This document shows positions 1 through 7,844 of a stretch of DNA of 64,000 bases, one piece after another. The stretch spans positions 1 to 64,000 of the forward strand of contig JBCBVV010000016.1 of the NCBI GenBank assembly GCA_039817415.1, read 5' to 3'. The notes below the pieces were generated by a model that did not search any database, was not told the origin of the DNA, and was given only the letters and a program-made list of their open reading frames with translations. Within the stretch, counting starts at the first letter, position 1. Every line of letters starts with the position of its first letter. This DNA comes from JALEFZ01 sp039817415 (GTDB lineage: Bacteria > Bacteroidota > Bacteroidia > J057). The translations under genes and the position numbers were made by a program.

Positions 1-31
1 GTTGAATCCGATATGTATCGTCAATAGCCAT
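1..31 (-). CDS. possible start of a gene running off the left edge
   Basis: An ATG on the minus strand at 31-29 opens a frame with no stop through base 1 (ten codons, beginning MAIDDTYRIQ). It sits 24 bases after the stop of the anti-sigma-like gene, a spacing normal for the next gene of an operon. Ten codons are too few to judge coding character or family, so this is only a position where a co-transcribed gene may begin. Confidence 0.2.
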   Translation of the reverse strand, partial: MAIDDTYRIQ

Positions 32-55
32 GTAGCCTTCAGTTAACGCTACAAT

Positions 56-1354
56 TTACTTGATTTGTTGCAATAGCTCCTTAGCCTGAGCAGAATAAGT
101 CTCCCCTTCATTGATAATTTTTTCGAGTTGCTTCCTAGCTTTTCCCTTTTTATTTAAGTCAAGGTAAACCTGCGCAAGGTTCCACATACTCTCCTGGTAT
201 ATGTCTGTTCCTGGAAAATTAATGTTATGCTCAAAGTGGAACATCGCTTTTTTCAAGTTATCCTCTTCTAACCTTGTCAGACCCAAATAATGATGAGCCA
301 ATACATGATCTGGGCTAGTGCGAAGTATCTCTTCAAATTTCTCCCCAGCCTCTTGCCAAGCTTGATTCCTGTAGGCATTAATCCCTTCGTATAGGATATC
401 TCTAATGGCCCTAGACTTGAAGAGTTTGGCCCTCACGTTGTCTTTCTGGTTTAATCGGTAACTCTTCTCATAAAAATCAACCCAACTGGAATCTCGGTTG
501 GAAACCTTGGGAGGATAATCACCTTTTGACTGATCTTCCAGCTTATTTTCGTTTTCCCCAATTACAATGATTTCATCCTCAAGCGGAATTTTATCATAAT
601 CCAAAGGAATTGATTCCTGAGGCATCATTGTATTGGTTGTTGCAGGAGTCCTAGCAGAAGTAACCTCGGCAGGATCAGGTTCTTCCCCTTTTACTTGTTG
701 ACTAGGTTTGGATATAGCTGGCTTCAAATTGGCCGGCGGATCTACTGCTTGGAAGGCTAGAGATTGATCTATCGTATCCATGATTTCAATTTCTTGGACG
801 ATGCCGTCATTGTCAGCGAGCACTTCTTCAGATTCAATCATATCAACCACAAGGGATTCATTATATCCATCTGTTGGCAAAGGGGAAGACTCAAGGTTCA
901 TTTCCTCATAATCTGTAGAGTCATCTGTTTTGTTTTCTCCTCCAGGGACAATAGCTTTCTCTTCTTGGGCTTGGTTTTCTTCCACAACAGCAGGCGACTG
1001 TGGGGGCACCTTATCCTTGTCAATTCTCCTCAATAACCATGCACCAACTAAAAGAATAGCCAAACCAGCTGCGATGCCCATGAACAAAGGCATTTGATCC
1101 TGAATGCCCACTCTACTTTTGCGCCTAGATAATTGCTCTCTCTTGTGAAGCCTGGCTTCTATTCGTTCCTTATTGGATAAATGTAAGCTAGCTATACTAC
1201 TCTTAGCCACAGACATATCGTCCACCTCTTTCAGGCCCTCCAAGGCATCTGACAGCATAGGATCATCCTTGAGCATCTGTTCGATTTTCTCGCGCTCAGA
1301 TTCTCCTAGTTCCCCAGCCAGATACTGCTCCAATATGTTTAAATCAGGTATCAT
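56..1354 (-). CDS. anti-sigma-factor-like membrane protein with C-terminal TPR repeats
   Basis: The 432-residue product is probably the membrane-bound partner of the ECF sigma factor encoded immediately upstream, from which it is separated by only 10 bases. Residues 1-50 (starting MIPDLNILEQYLAGEL) resemble the cytoplasmic head of Bacteroidota anti-sigma factors, although the Cys/His zinc site of ZAS domains is absent. One hydrophobic segment lies at about 88-108, flanked by positive residues. A long acidic, Pro/Thr-rich low-complexity stretch follows (about 115-280), and then about 120 residues of helical TPR-like repeats, probably periplasmic. The sigma-partner role is inferred from gene order and topology; the TPR and membrane segment are visible. 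It could instead be a plain TPR protein without sigma-binding activity. Confidence 0.7.
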   Translation of the reverse strand: MIPDLNILEQYLAGELGESEREKIEQMLKDDPMLSDALEGLKEVDDMSVAKSSIASLHLSNKERIEARLHKREQLSRRKSRVGIQDQMPLFMGIAAGLAILLVGAWLLRRIDKDKVPPQSPAVVEENQAQEEKAIVPGGENKTDDSTDYEEMNLESSPLPTDGYNESLVVDMIESEEVLADNDGIVQEIEIMDTIDQSLAFQAVDPPANLKPAISKPSQQVKGEEPDPAEVTSARTPATTNTMMPQESIPLDYDKIPLEDEIIVIGENENKLEDQSKGDYPPKVSNRDSSWVDFYEKSYRLNQKDNVRAKLFKSRAIRDILYEGINAYRNQAWQEAGEKFEEILRTSPDHVLAHHYLGLTRLEEDNLKKAMFHFEHNINFPGTDIYQESMWNLAQVYLDLNKKGKARKQLEKIINEGETYSAQAKELLQQIK

Positions 1355-1364
1355 TATAGGCCTA

Positions 1365-1979
1365 TTATAATAGACTGTTTTTCTTCTGTTGCTCGTCCAA
1401 GATCACATTGGACAAATGATTTTTCAAATTTCGTTTCCCATTCTGTATGTAGCTCTTCACTTGTTTCAGGCTAAAGCCAGTCAACTCTGCTACTTCATGA
1501 TAGGACTTCTTTTGTAGATAAAATAACTCAATACAAGATCGCTGTTCATCCTTCAATTTGGTAATCGCATGCTCAAGATGCTCTAAGACCTCCTCTTTCT
1601 CCTCCATTTCAAGCAATCCTCTAGGAATAATTTCATCAATCTGATCTTGCTCACTTCCATAGGCTTCCGACTTCTCTCTTTGCTTCCGCTTTTTATCAAG
1701 AAAAGCCAAACAGTGGTTCTTTGTAACCCTGTGCAGCCAAAATTTAAATGAACGAATCTCATAACGCTCAAGATCTATCATCAGTTTCTCAAAAATCTGC
1801 ATGGATAAATCCTCAGCCTCTGCTTCATTTTTCACATACTTCATACAAACCAAAAAGACCATATGCGTATAGCGCTGATACAGCTCACCAACATACATAG
1901 GATCAGTTGACGCCTGATAATCAAGCACCAATTGTTCGTCTGTCAGTTCTTTGATATGTACGCGCTTTCTTAGTCGCAT
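1365..1979 (-). CDS. RNA polymerase sigma-70 factor, ECF subfamily
   Basis: The product directs RNA polymerase to a dedicated promoter set, probably under control of the membrane protein encoded next. Region 2 is seen in the stretch reading ELYQRYTHMVFLVCMKYVKN, followed by an AEDLSMQIFEKL helix and a FWLHRVTKN segment. Region 4 ends in a helix-turn-helix (SYHEVAELTGFSLKQVKSYI). A longer frame opens at 2042, but its first codons lie inside the perfect 12-bp hairpin that appears to end the upstream gene. I therefore take the internal ATG at 1979, giving 204 residues that begin MRLRKRVHIKELTDEQL, close to the usual start of the family. Gene order sigma, then TPR membrane protein, is common in Bacteroidota. 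Confidence 0.88.
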   Translation of the reverse strand: MRLRKRVHIKELTDEQLVLDYQASTDPMYVGELYQRYTHMVFLVCMKYVKNEAEAEDLSMQIFEKLMIDLERYEIRSFKFWLHRVTKNHCLAFLDKKRKQREKSEAYGSEQDQIDEIIPRGLLEMEEKEEVLEHLEHAITKLKDEQRSCIELFYLQKKSYHEVAELTGFSLKQVKSYIQNGKRNLKNHLSNVILDEQQKKNSLL

Positions 1980-2023
1980 AAGGACCTGCTTGCAGGAAAT
2001 GTCGCTTCCAACTTGAAGATAAA

Positions 2024-2058
2024 AAGAAAGGCCGGATTCCATAAACCCGGCCTTTCTT
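2024..2058 (-). terminator. intrinsic terminator of the caspase-like gene
   Basis: AAGAAAGGCCGG (2024-2035) pairs perfectly with CCGGCCTTTCTT (2047-2058) around an 11-base loop. On the minus strand the stem is followed by a short T run. It begins 19 bases after the stop of the caspase-fold gene and overlaps the longest possible reading frame of the sigma factor, which argues for the shorter sigma start at 1979. Confidence 0.8.
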
Positions 2059-2077
2059 AATCAAAAATTTTGTGATT

Positions 2078-3802
2078 TTATTTTCTGTGGAAGGTAAAAA
2101 CTCCTCCATCATCACCAGCTTGCTTCAAAGGGCTGCCTTGTGGCGTCTGAGCAGTGATGCGCTGAACGATGCTTCCAACATTTTCTATCAACTCGTTTGC
2201 AGGAAGATCGGATTTGCGGTTGTTTCTCAAAAACCTGATCAACTGAGAGGCAAATGGACTGTTCTGACCAGGTTGCCCATCCCATACTTTCTCAATATCA
2301 CCTGAGGTAAAGGCCCATCTTGAACGATGGTTCTCATCTAGTACGCCTCTTGTGGCAGAAGCGAAAAGGGAGCCAGCGTAACAAGCATCAGCGATAAGAA
2401 GTGTATGCTTGCTGTTGATTGTTCTTAGGTAATCGTGAATCGTTGAGTTTCTAATGAAATCAGGAATTTTACTTTGACGAGCTTCTACTGGTACCCAATA
2501 TCCCAACTGAGAGGAATTGTCATAGTATCCATGACCTGCATAATAGATGAGCAGATTGTCATTTGGATTAAGCGTTTCTTGAAGCTGCTCAAAAGTCTCA
2601 AGGATATTTTCTCTTGTCGCCTCATCGTTGTAAAGCGTAATGACGTTTTGAGGCGCAAATTGATATTCTGCTGTAAGAACCTTGGCTAGATCTTCACAGT
2701 CTTTAACAGCATTGTGAAGAGGATTCCAATTGGAGTATGAATTAACTCCGATCAATAACAAGTAGCTTTTTCCTGACTTGAACGAGCTTGGCCTTGTAAA
2801 CTGATTGGTTCTCGGTGAAGCACTTACGACAGGTCCCGGAGTGGATTCAAAAATCTGTGGCTGGTACTCTAGGGTAAAGGTCTTCTTGGTAATATTTTCA
2901 AATTTGTCTTTGGCTACAATTTCAATTGGAACAACATCCTTGGGAAGACGAAGAGAGGCAACAAATACACCATTCTCATCTACACTAATTTCATGTCCAT
3001 TGATTGTAACTGTAGAGATACCGGATACATCGTAGACTTTTCCTTCAATTCTTTGCTTGGAGTCAGCAATTCTGATGGTAGCTCTATCTTGTACATTCGG
3101 ATATACCATAGAAAGCCTTGGGCCTGTATGGTCGACTGTTTTTATTTCTGAAACTCTTAGGTAATCAACCTCAACTGCCATGTGCCCATCAATGGTGAAT
3201 CCCATTTCATTTCCAAATAGTGTTTTGGCGGGCATATGTGCAACCAAGTTGTGGTTGATGAAGAAATACCAATGGTCTGCTACTTTTCTTACCATTAAGG
3301 TATTGTAGGCATGCTTTTCCAAGAACTTAGAGTATCTCCAGGTTTGATAATCGTGTGTTCTTCCACGATCATACTTTGAGATTCTAAATTGTTGTTGTCC
3401 GTTGAAAAAGAAATTGAATTCACTGCCTCTTACGTCTCTTCCGAAAGTAAGACCAGTCATACGATGAGATACGCCTTTTACAAAGCGAATGCGCATTTCA
3501 ATTTCGTAGTTCCCAGATTGGTTGATGGGAATGGGACGGCGCTTGGTGTAGGTATGGTCATTTCTGGAGGCACAGTAGTAATCTTCTTGACCAATGTGCT
3601 CTACCAAGTAGACAGAACCTACATCCCAGTTATTTCTGTTGTCCTTAAACTCATCATAAAAGGTAGCATGCTTGTCTTTCGATGGAATACCGTGGTATTT
3701 ACTCGGTACCCATGAACTTTGAGCCGTAGCAGTTACCCCTACGAATGCAATCAGCAGCGCGGACAAAAAGGAATTAAATATGGTGGAATTAACGTATCGC
3801 AT
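2078..3802 (-). CDS. secreted caspase-family (C14) peptidase with N-terminal jelly-roll-like domain
   Basis: The C-terminal 230 residues have the caspase/metacaspase fold: a start strand LLLIGVNSYS, a catalytic-His motif YYAGHG (His424) and a catalytic-Cys motif ADACYAG (Cys474), numbered from the chosen start. An N-terminal signal peptide ends near TATAQ, so the enzyme is exported. Residues about 40-220 look like a LamG or DUF1080-type beta domain that could bind glycans, and a bacterial Ig-like segment follows at about 225-315. I chose the ATG at 3802 over the in-frame ATG at 3841 because it starts the signal peptide directly. Metacaspase-like proteases cleave after basic residues; the substrate is unknown. 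A terminator separates it from the sigma/anti-sigma pair downstream. Confidence 0.85.
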   Translation of the reverse strand: MRYVNSTIFNSFLSALLIAFVGVTATAQSSWVPSKYHGIPSKDKHATFYDEFKDNRNNWDVGSVYLVEHIGQEDYYCASRNDHTYTKRRPIPINQSGNYEIEMRIRFVKGVSHRMTGLTFGRDVRGSEFNFFFNGQQQFRISKYDRGRTHDYQTWRYSKFLEKHAYNTLMVRKVADHWYFFINHNLVAHMPAKTLFGNEMGFTIDGHMAVEVDYLRVSEIKTVDHTGPRLSMVYPNVQDRATIRIADSKQRIEGKVYDVSGISTVTINGHEISVDENGVFVASLRLPKDVVPIEIVAKDKFENITKKTFTLEYQPQIFESTPGPVVSASPRTNQFTRPSSFKSGKSYLLLIGVNSYSNWNPLHNAVKDCEDLAKVLTAEYQFAPQNVITLYNDEATRENILETFEQLQETLNPNDNLLIYYAGHGYYDNSSQLGYWVPVEARQSKIPDFIRNSTIHDYLRTINSKHTLLIADACYAGSLFASATRGVLDENHRSRWAFTSGDIEKVWDGQPGQNSPFASQLIRFLRNNRKSDLPANELIENVGSIVQRITAQTPQGSPLKQAGDDGGVFTFHRK

Positions 3803-4048
3803 GAATCCTGACCAATTAATCCTGTACATTAGGGAAATCACAAACTATCGTACAGTTATTTGTATTGTTTCAAAATAATCTTCAGGGTAGTTCCTTGCTA
3901 TCAGATTCCAATCAATGGCTAGAAATGCATAAACAGCAGTTAGAATAGCGTTTTGACTGGATAATTCCCTTTACGCAATGAACAAATTATCCTTGAAAAA
4001 TCACACCAAAAAATTATTCCGAATTCAGATAACCTTACCGATGTTAAA

Positions 4049-5035
4049 TTACAGACTGGATAGAATTTTTGTGGTGTTTATTCCGTCAGCAAAATCATCA
4101 ATTTCTGGTCGTTGGGCTTGTCCAAACTCGACTTCCTCCCCAACTACTACTTGAATCTGATCTTTATTTTGCTGTAAAATTCGAAGAGCTTCTTCCTCTG
4201 TACTCACCTTTATAACGTTGAAAACACCCATTTCAGTAGATTTAACGCTATTTGATTGCTGGAATATACCCAGTGGAGTAGAGTGGAAACTCTGATTCAT
4301 TACCCCTTTTCGAGTACTTTCAAACAAAATGCGTTCCAAATAATGGGGATGTATGTGTAAAATCGGATATTCAGCCATTTTTTTAAAAAGGGGATCAATC
4401 GAATTCCCTCCTACTAACAGCAAATTACTCACATTCCGACATCCCAAACCGTTAAACAATAACATATCTTCACAAAGACCTTCCCATTCAAAATCATGTA
4501 AATTTCTGTTTATCAAAGCGATAGAAAATCTATTTTTCCTTATTAGCTTTGGAATATCCTTAAATAAGGAATCAAAATATCGTGAAGTATTGTTACTACC
4601 TGTTCCAATTAAAAATTCAATGCGTTGTAGTGATGATGTAAGCTTTACTGTGGAATTAATATATTCAAGTTCTTCTGACCAGAGGTCAATAAACCACTCC
4701 ATTAGAGCAAAATCCTGTCTACTAGCCTTTACTTGTACGCGGTGACCAATTAATACTCCACATATCACATCATGTACACCAACCAGCGGAATATTCCCAG
4801 CTGTTATGATTCCCAGCTCAATGGATTTTTCTACAGGAGCAAATGATAAGAACAAAGACTCTAGCTTTTCTTTATCAAACCAGAATCGAATCCCCTCTAT
4901 GGCCTGAGCTAGATAATAGGGTGTAAACCAAGGATTATCTTGAAGGGCCCTTTTTTCAACTTCCTTGGGTAACTTTTCGTAAGAAAAATGGTCAGATAAT
5001 CTGACTAGGCTCTCTATCAAGGCAATTCGCTGCAT
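4049..5035 (-). CDS. acyl-CoA reductase (short LuxC-like family)
   Basis: The 328-residue product resembles the short Bacteroidota branch of the LuxC acyl-CoA reductases, which have an aldehyde-dehydrogenase-like fold and reduce acyl-CoA to aldehyde with NADPH. Visible landmarks are GIITAGNIPLVGVHDVICG at about 75-93, an FLIGTG motif near 141 and a GLGCR motif with Cys199 in the position expected for the acyl-accepting cysteine. It is shorter than luminescence LuxC (about 480 residues), and no luxD, luxA or luxE lies nearby, so bioluminescence is not implied. It is divergent from a dicluster ferredoxin across 104 bases, a pairing often seen in Bacteroidota. The physiological substrate is unknown. 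Confidence 0.8.
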   Translation of the reverse strand: MQRIALIESLVRLSDHFSYEKLPKEVEKRALQDNPWFTPYYLAQAIEGIRFWFDKEKLESLFLSFAPVEKSIELGIITAGNIPLVGVHDVICGVLIGHRVQVKASRQDFALMEWFIDLWSEELEYINSTVKLTSSLQRIEFLIGTGSNNTSRYFDSLFKDIPKLIRKNRFSIALINRNLHDFEWEGLCEDMLLFNGLGCRNVSNLLLVGGNSIDPLFKKMAEYPILHIHPHYLERILFESTRKGVMNQSFHSTPLGIFQQSNSVKSTEMGVFNVIKVSTEEEALRILQQNKDQIQVVVGEEVEFGQAQRPEIDDFADGINTTKILSSL

Positions 5036-5082
5036 AGAAGTGAAATATATTTCCTAAGAAGCAATAAACAATGGATAAGCTG

Positions 5083-5114
5083 TTTGGTTAGAAAGCCATT
5101 GCTAGTTAATTTTG
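5083..5114 (+). promoter_or_regulatory. Bacteroidota-type promoter of the ferredoxin gene
   Basis: TTTG at 5083-5086 and TAATTTTG at 5107-5114 match the -33 (TTTG) and -7 (TAnnTTTG) elements of Bacteroidota housekeeping promoters with a 20-base spacer. The start codon lies 25 bases further on. This is a sequence match only. Confidence 0.55.
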
Positions 5115-5139
5115 TCCTCAATATAATAACGCACCGTTT

Positions 5140-5490
5140 ATGGCAATTATGATTACGGATGAGTGCATCAACTGTGGTGCATGCGAACCTGAATGTCCAA
5201 ATACAGCGATTTACGAGCCAGGAGTTAATTGGAACTTCTCTGGAGGAACAGGTTTGAAGGGAGATCTTGATCTTGGAGATGGGCAAGTAATCAACGCAGA
5301 TGATGAACAGGATCCAATCTCTGACGAAGTATATTACATTACTCCATATAAATGTACTGAGTGTACTGGGTTTCATGAAGAACCACAATGCGCTGCTGTT
5401 TGTCCAGTAGATTGTTGTGTTCCCGATCCAGATTACGTAGAGACAGAAGAAGAGCTGCTCGAAAAGAAAGCATGGCTTCACATTGAGTAA
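5140..5490 (+). CDS. 2[4Fe-4S] dicluster ferredoxin
   Basis: This small electron carrier has 116 residues. The first cluster is bound by Cys9, Cys12, Cys15 and Cys19 (CINCGACEPECP). The second motif is expanded: Cys72-x2-Cys75-x8-Cys84-x3-Cys88-Pro, with two further cysteines at 92 and 93. An acidic insertion of about 45 residues separates the two motifs, as in the Allochromatium-type ferredoxins. It has no signal peptide and is presumably cytoplasmic. It is transcribed divergently from the acyl-CoA reductase gene, which suggests but does not prove a shared redox pathway. A strong terminator follows. Confidence 0.93.
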   Translation: MAIMITDECINCGACEPECPNTAIYEPGVNWNFSGGTGLKGDLDLGDGQVINADDEQDPISDEVYYITPYKCTECTGFHEEPQCAAVCPVDCCVPDPDYVETEEELLEKKAWLHIE

Positions 5491-5516
5491 ACCCCTTCCA
5501 AAGAAATAGAAAAATT

Positions 5517-5542
5517 AAGCTTTCCTTCGGGAAAGCTTTTTT
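5517..5542 (+). terminator. intrinsic terminator after the ferredoxin gene
   Basis: AAGCTTTCC (5517-5525) and GGAAAGCTT (5530-5538) form a 9-bp stem capped by a stable TTCG tetraloop and followed by a T run. It starts 26 bases after the ferredoxin stop. Confidence 0.9.
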
Positions 5543-5592
5543 GTTAGCATTTCCCTAATTTCAGCCACTGTTGGAATTTGTTATAAAATAGA

Positions 5593-7041
5593 ATGTCAGA
5601 GACAGTTTTTGAGGCGGTTATAGGGCTGGAAGTTCACATCCAATTGTCAAACCAGACTAAGATGTTTGCGCCAGAATCATTTACATTTGGTAGTGATGCC
5701 AATCATCATGTATCCGAAGTAAGTATGGCCCACCCTGGTGCTTTACCCAGAACAAACAAGAGAGCTATTAGGCTCGCTTCCAAATTGGGACTTGCTTTAA
5801 ACTGCCAAATCAATTCACCAGCCTTCTTTGATAGAAAAAATTATTTCTATCCTGACCTACCCAAAGGCTATCAGATTTCTCAGGATTCACATCCCATTTG
5901 TGGTCCCGGTCATGTATCTTTTCCTATGCCTGATGGTTCTATAAAGAAGATTAGAATCCACCATATGCATCTTGAAGAAGATGCAGGAAAATCCATCCAC
6001 GATGTGACGGACTATCATTCTATGGTTGACCTTAATAGAGCAGGGGCTGGCTTAATCGAAATGGTAACCCAACCAGACTTAAAAAGTCCAGAAGAAGCTG
6101 CTGCATTTCTCATGGAAATAAGAAGGATCGTCAGATACCTAAACATCTCCGAAGGAAATATGCAAGAAGGGAACCTCAGGTGCGATGCCAATGTATCTGT
6201 AAAACCACTTGGACAAGAAAAGCTAGGGACAAGGGTCGAAATCAAGAATATCAATTCCTTTAACTTCCTTAGCAAAGCCATCCAGTACGAAATCGATCGA
6301 CAAATTCAACATATCAAGGATGGAGGTAGTATTACCCAGGAAACACGAACATACGACCCTGTAAAAAATCGAACCTCATCTATGCGAGATAAAGAATCTG
6401 CGGATGACTACAGGTATTTTCCTGAACCAGATCTTCAACCTGTTGAGGTAAGTGAAGAGGAGCAGATGGTACTCAAGAAAGAAATCGTCAAACTACCTTC
6501 GGAAAAATATCAGGAATATAGAGGGCTTAATTTCGCACACAATGAAAGCATGGCCCTTATCGAGGAGTATGCTTTCTCAGCATATTTTGATGAGATAAGT
6601 CAACTTTCGAAGGAATCAAAAGAAGCAGCCAATTGGATGTTGGGTTCCGTAAAAGCTTGGTTGAATGAAAACGGAACAGACATGAATTCCTTCCCTATTC
6701 CAAGTCAGCACATGGCTTTATTCATCCAGATGGTAAAGTCGGCAAAAGTTCCTAGACACCTTGCAAAGGAACAGCTATTTCCTGCCATGCTAAAGGAACC
6801 CCAAAAAAGCCCAGCAGAACTAGCGACGTCTTTAAACTTGGCGACTGAGTCAAATGAAGGAGAATTGGAGAAAGTAGTAACCTCCATCTTTGAGGCTCAT
6901 CCTAATGAAGCAGAGCGATTTAGAAATGGGCAGAAAAAACTACAGGGATTTTTTGTAGGACAAATCATGAAGGCCATGAAAGGAAAGGCAGATCCGAAAG
7001 CGGTGAATAAAATCCTAGCAAAAATGGCCTCAAAGAAATAA
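5593..7041 (+). CDS. gatB: aspartyl/glutamyl-tRNA amidotransferase subunit B
   Basis: GatB is the glutamyl-tRNA kinase/amidation subunit of the GatCAB complex, which converts mischarged Glu-tRNA(Gln) or Asp-tRNA(Asn) to the correct aminoacyl-tRNA. The 482-residue length is normal. The N-terminal signature GLEVHIQL is at about 11-18, the core contains the conserved LDCD/RCDANVS-type segment (here LRCDANVSVKPLG) and the EIKNINSF motif, and the C-terminal 150 residues form the helical YqeY-like tail domain that binds tRNA. gatA and gatC are not in the window. It lies after the ferredoxin terminator and 96 bases before frr. Confidence 0.97.
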   Translation: MSETVFEAVIGLEVHIQLSNQTKMFAPESFTFGSDANHHVSEVSMAHPGALPRTNKRAIRLASKLGLALNCQINSPAFFDRKNYFYPDLPKGYQISQDSHPICGPGHVSFPMPDGSIKKIRIHHMHLEEDAGKSIHDVTDYHSMVDLNRAGAGLIEMVTQPDLKSPEEAAAFLMEIRRIVRYLNISEGNMQEGNLRCDANVSVKPLGQEKLGTRVEIKNINSFNFLSKAIQYEIDRQIQHIKDGGSITQETRTYDPVKNRTSSMRDKESADDYRYFPEPDLQPVEVSEEEQMVLKKEIVKLPSEKYQEYRGLNFAHNESMALIEEYAFSAYFDEISQLSKESKEAANWMLGSVKAWLNENGTDMNSFPIPSQHMALFIQMVKSAKVPRHLAKEQLFPAMLKEPQKSPAELATSLNLATESNEGELEKVVTSIFEAHPNEAERFRNGQKKLQGFFVGQIMKAMKGKADPKAVNKILAKMASKK

Positions 7042-7137
7042 TTCAAGGAAAATCCTTTTATTCAGGCAATTGGAAACTTTTTCCTATTGTCTTACTTTTA
7101 GGGTAATCCTACTTTATAGCAATTTAAATTTTTTGTC

Positions 7138-7701
7138 ATGGACGAAAGTATCAATGATATTCTCACAGATATCGAACTAAAAATGGAAAGCGCCATTGAT
7201 TTTCTTTCCAGCCAACTCTTAAGAATTCGTACAGGGAAAGCAAGTCCGGACATGTTGGATTCTGTCATGGTAGATTACTACGGAAGTCCAACTCCTATTG
7301 GACAGGTTGGAAATGTATCAGTAGCAGATGCTCGTATGCTTACTGTTACTCCCTGGGAAAAAAATATGATTCCTGTAATTGACAAAGCCATTCGTGAAGC
7401 AGGATTGGGATTAAACCCTATGAGCGATGGAGACCTGGTACGTGTACCGATCCCGTCTCTTAATGAAGAAAGAAGAAAGCAATTGGCACGCCAAGCCAAA
7501 GATGAAGGTGAAACAACTAAAATCTCTATTAGAAATAGTAGAAAAGAAGGAAACGACCGCCTGAAGAAACTTCAAAAAGAAGGAACCTCCGAAGATGAAG
7601 TTAAATCCGCTGAAAAAAACATCCAGGATAAAACAAACGCCTTCGTTAAAAAGGTGGACGACATGATCAAAGAAAAGGAAGGTCAGATTATGACCATCTA
7701 A
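7138..7701 (+). CDS. frr: ribosome-recycling factor
   Basis: RRF splits the post-termination ribosome together with EF-G. The 187-residue length is typical and the architecture is clear: a long-helix domain I at both ends (residues about 1-30 and 105-187) around the small beta domain II. Signature segments include RIRTGKASP near 28, a VTPWE motif in domain II and RVPIPSLNEERRKQL near 100. The start at 7138 places the ATG after a T-rich stretch without a clear Shine-Dalgarno site. An intrinsic terminator follows 23 bases after the stop. Confidence 0.97.
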   Translation: MDESINDILTDIELKMESAIDFLSSQLLRIRTGKASPDMLDSVMVDYYGSPTPIGQVGNVSVADARMLTVTPWEKNMIPVIDKAIREAGLGLNPMSDGDLVRVPIPSLNEERRKQLARQAKDEGETTKISIRNSRKEGNDRLKKLQKEGTSEDEVKSAEKNIQDKTNAFVKKVDDMIKEKEGQIMTI

Positions 7702-7724
7702 ATTCATACGGAATACCAAAAAGA

Positions 7725-7756
7725 ACCTGTCTGGAATTTATCAGACAGGTTTTTTT
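7725..7756 (+). terminator. intrinsic terminator of frr
   Basis: ACCTGTCTG (7725-7733) pairs with CAGACAGGT (7742-7750) around an 8-base loop and is followed by six further T residues, a textbook rho-independent terminator. Confidence 0.92.
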
Positions 7757-7832
7757 ATGCCCACTTTCCAAACAAAAATATTCTATTTCTTGCCATTCAT
7801 GATCCCTTCATAAAAAATGACATCTATTTTGT

Positions 7833-7840
7833 TAGTTTTG
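7833..7840 (+). promoter_or_regulatory. TAnnTTTG -7 element directly before the DUF368 gene
   Basis: TAGTTTTG matches the Bacteroidota -7 consensus and ends only four bases before the ATG. Transcription would then start at or next to the start codon, giving a leaderless mRNA. No clear -33 TTG is seen at the expected distance. Confidence 0.4.
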
Positions 7841-7844
7841 CGCC

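Noticed and set aside
2078..3802. Caspase-like gene as an anti-phage effector
   Set aside because: The protein has a signal peptide and no partner sensor, gasdermin or nucleotide-signalling gene nearby, so a defence role is not supported.
4049..5035. LuxC-like gene as evidence of bioluminescence
   Set aside because: luxA, luxB, luxD and luxE are absent and the protein is the short non-luminous form.
5017..5481. 154-residue minus-strand frame across the ferredoxin gene
   Set aside because: The ferredoxin with all its cluster cysteines is certain on the plus strand; the antisense frame is Cys/Trp-rich noise.
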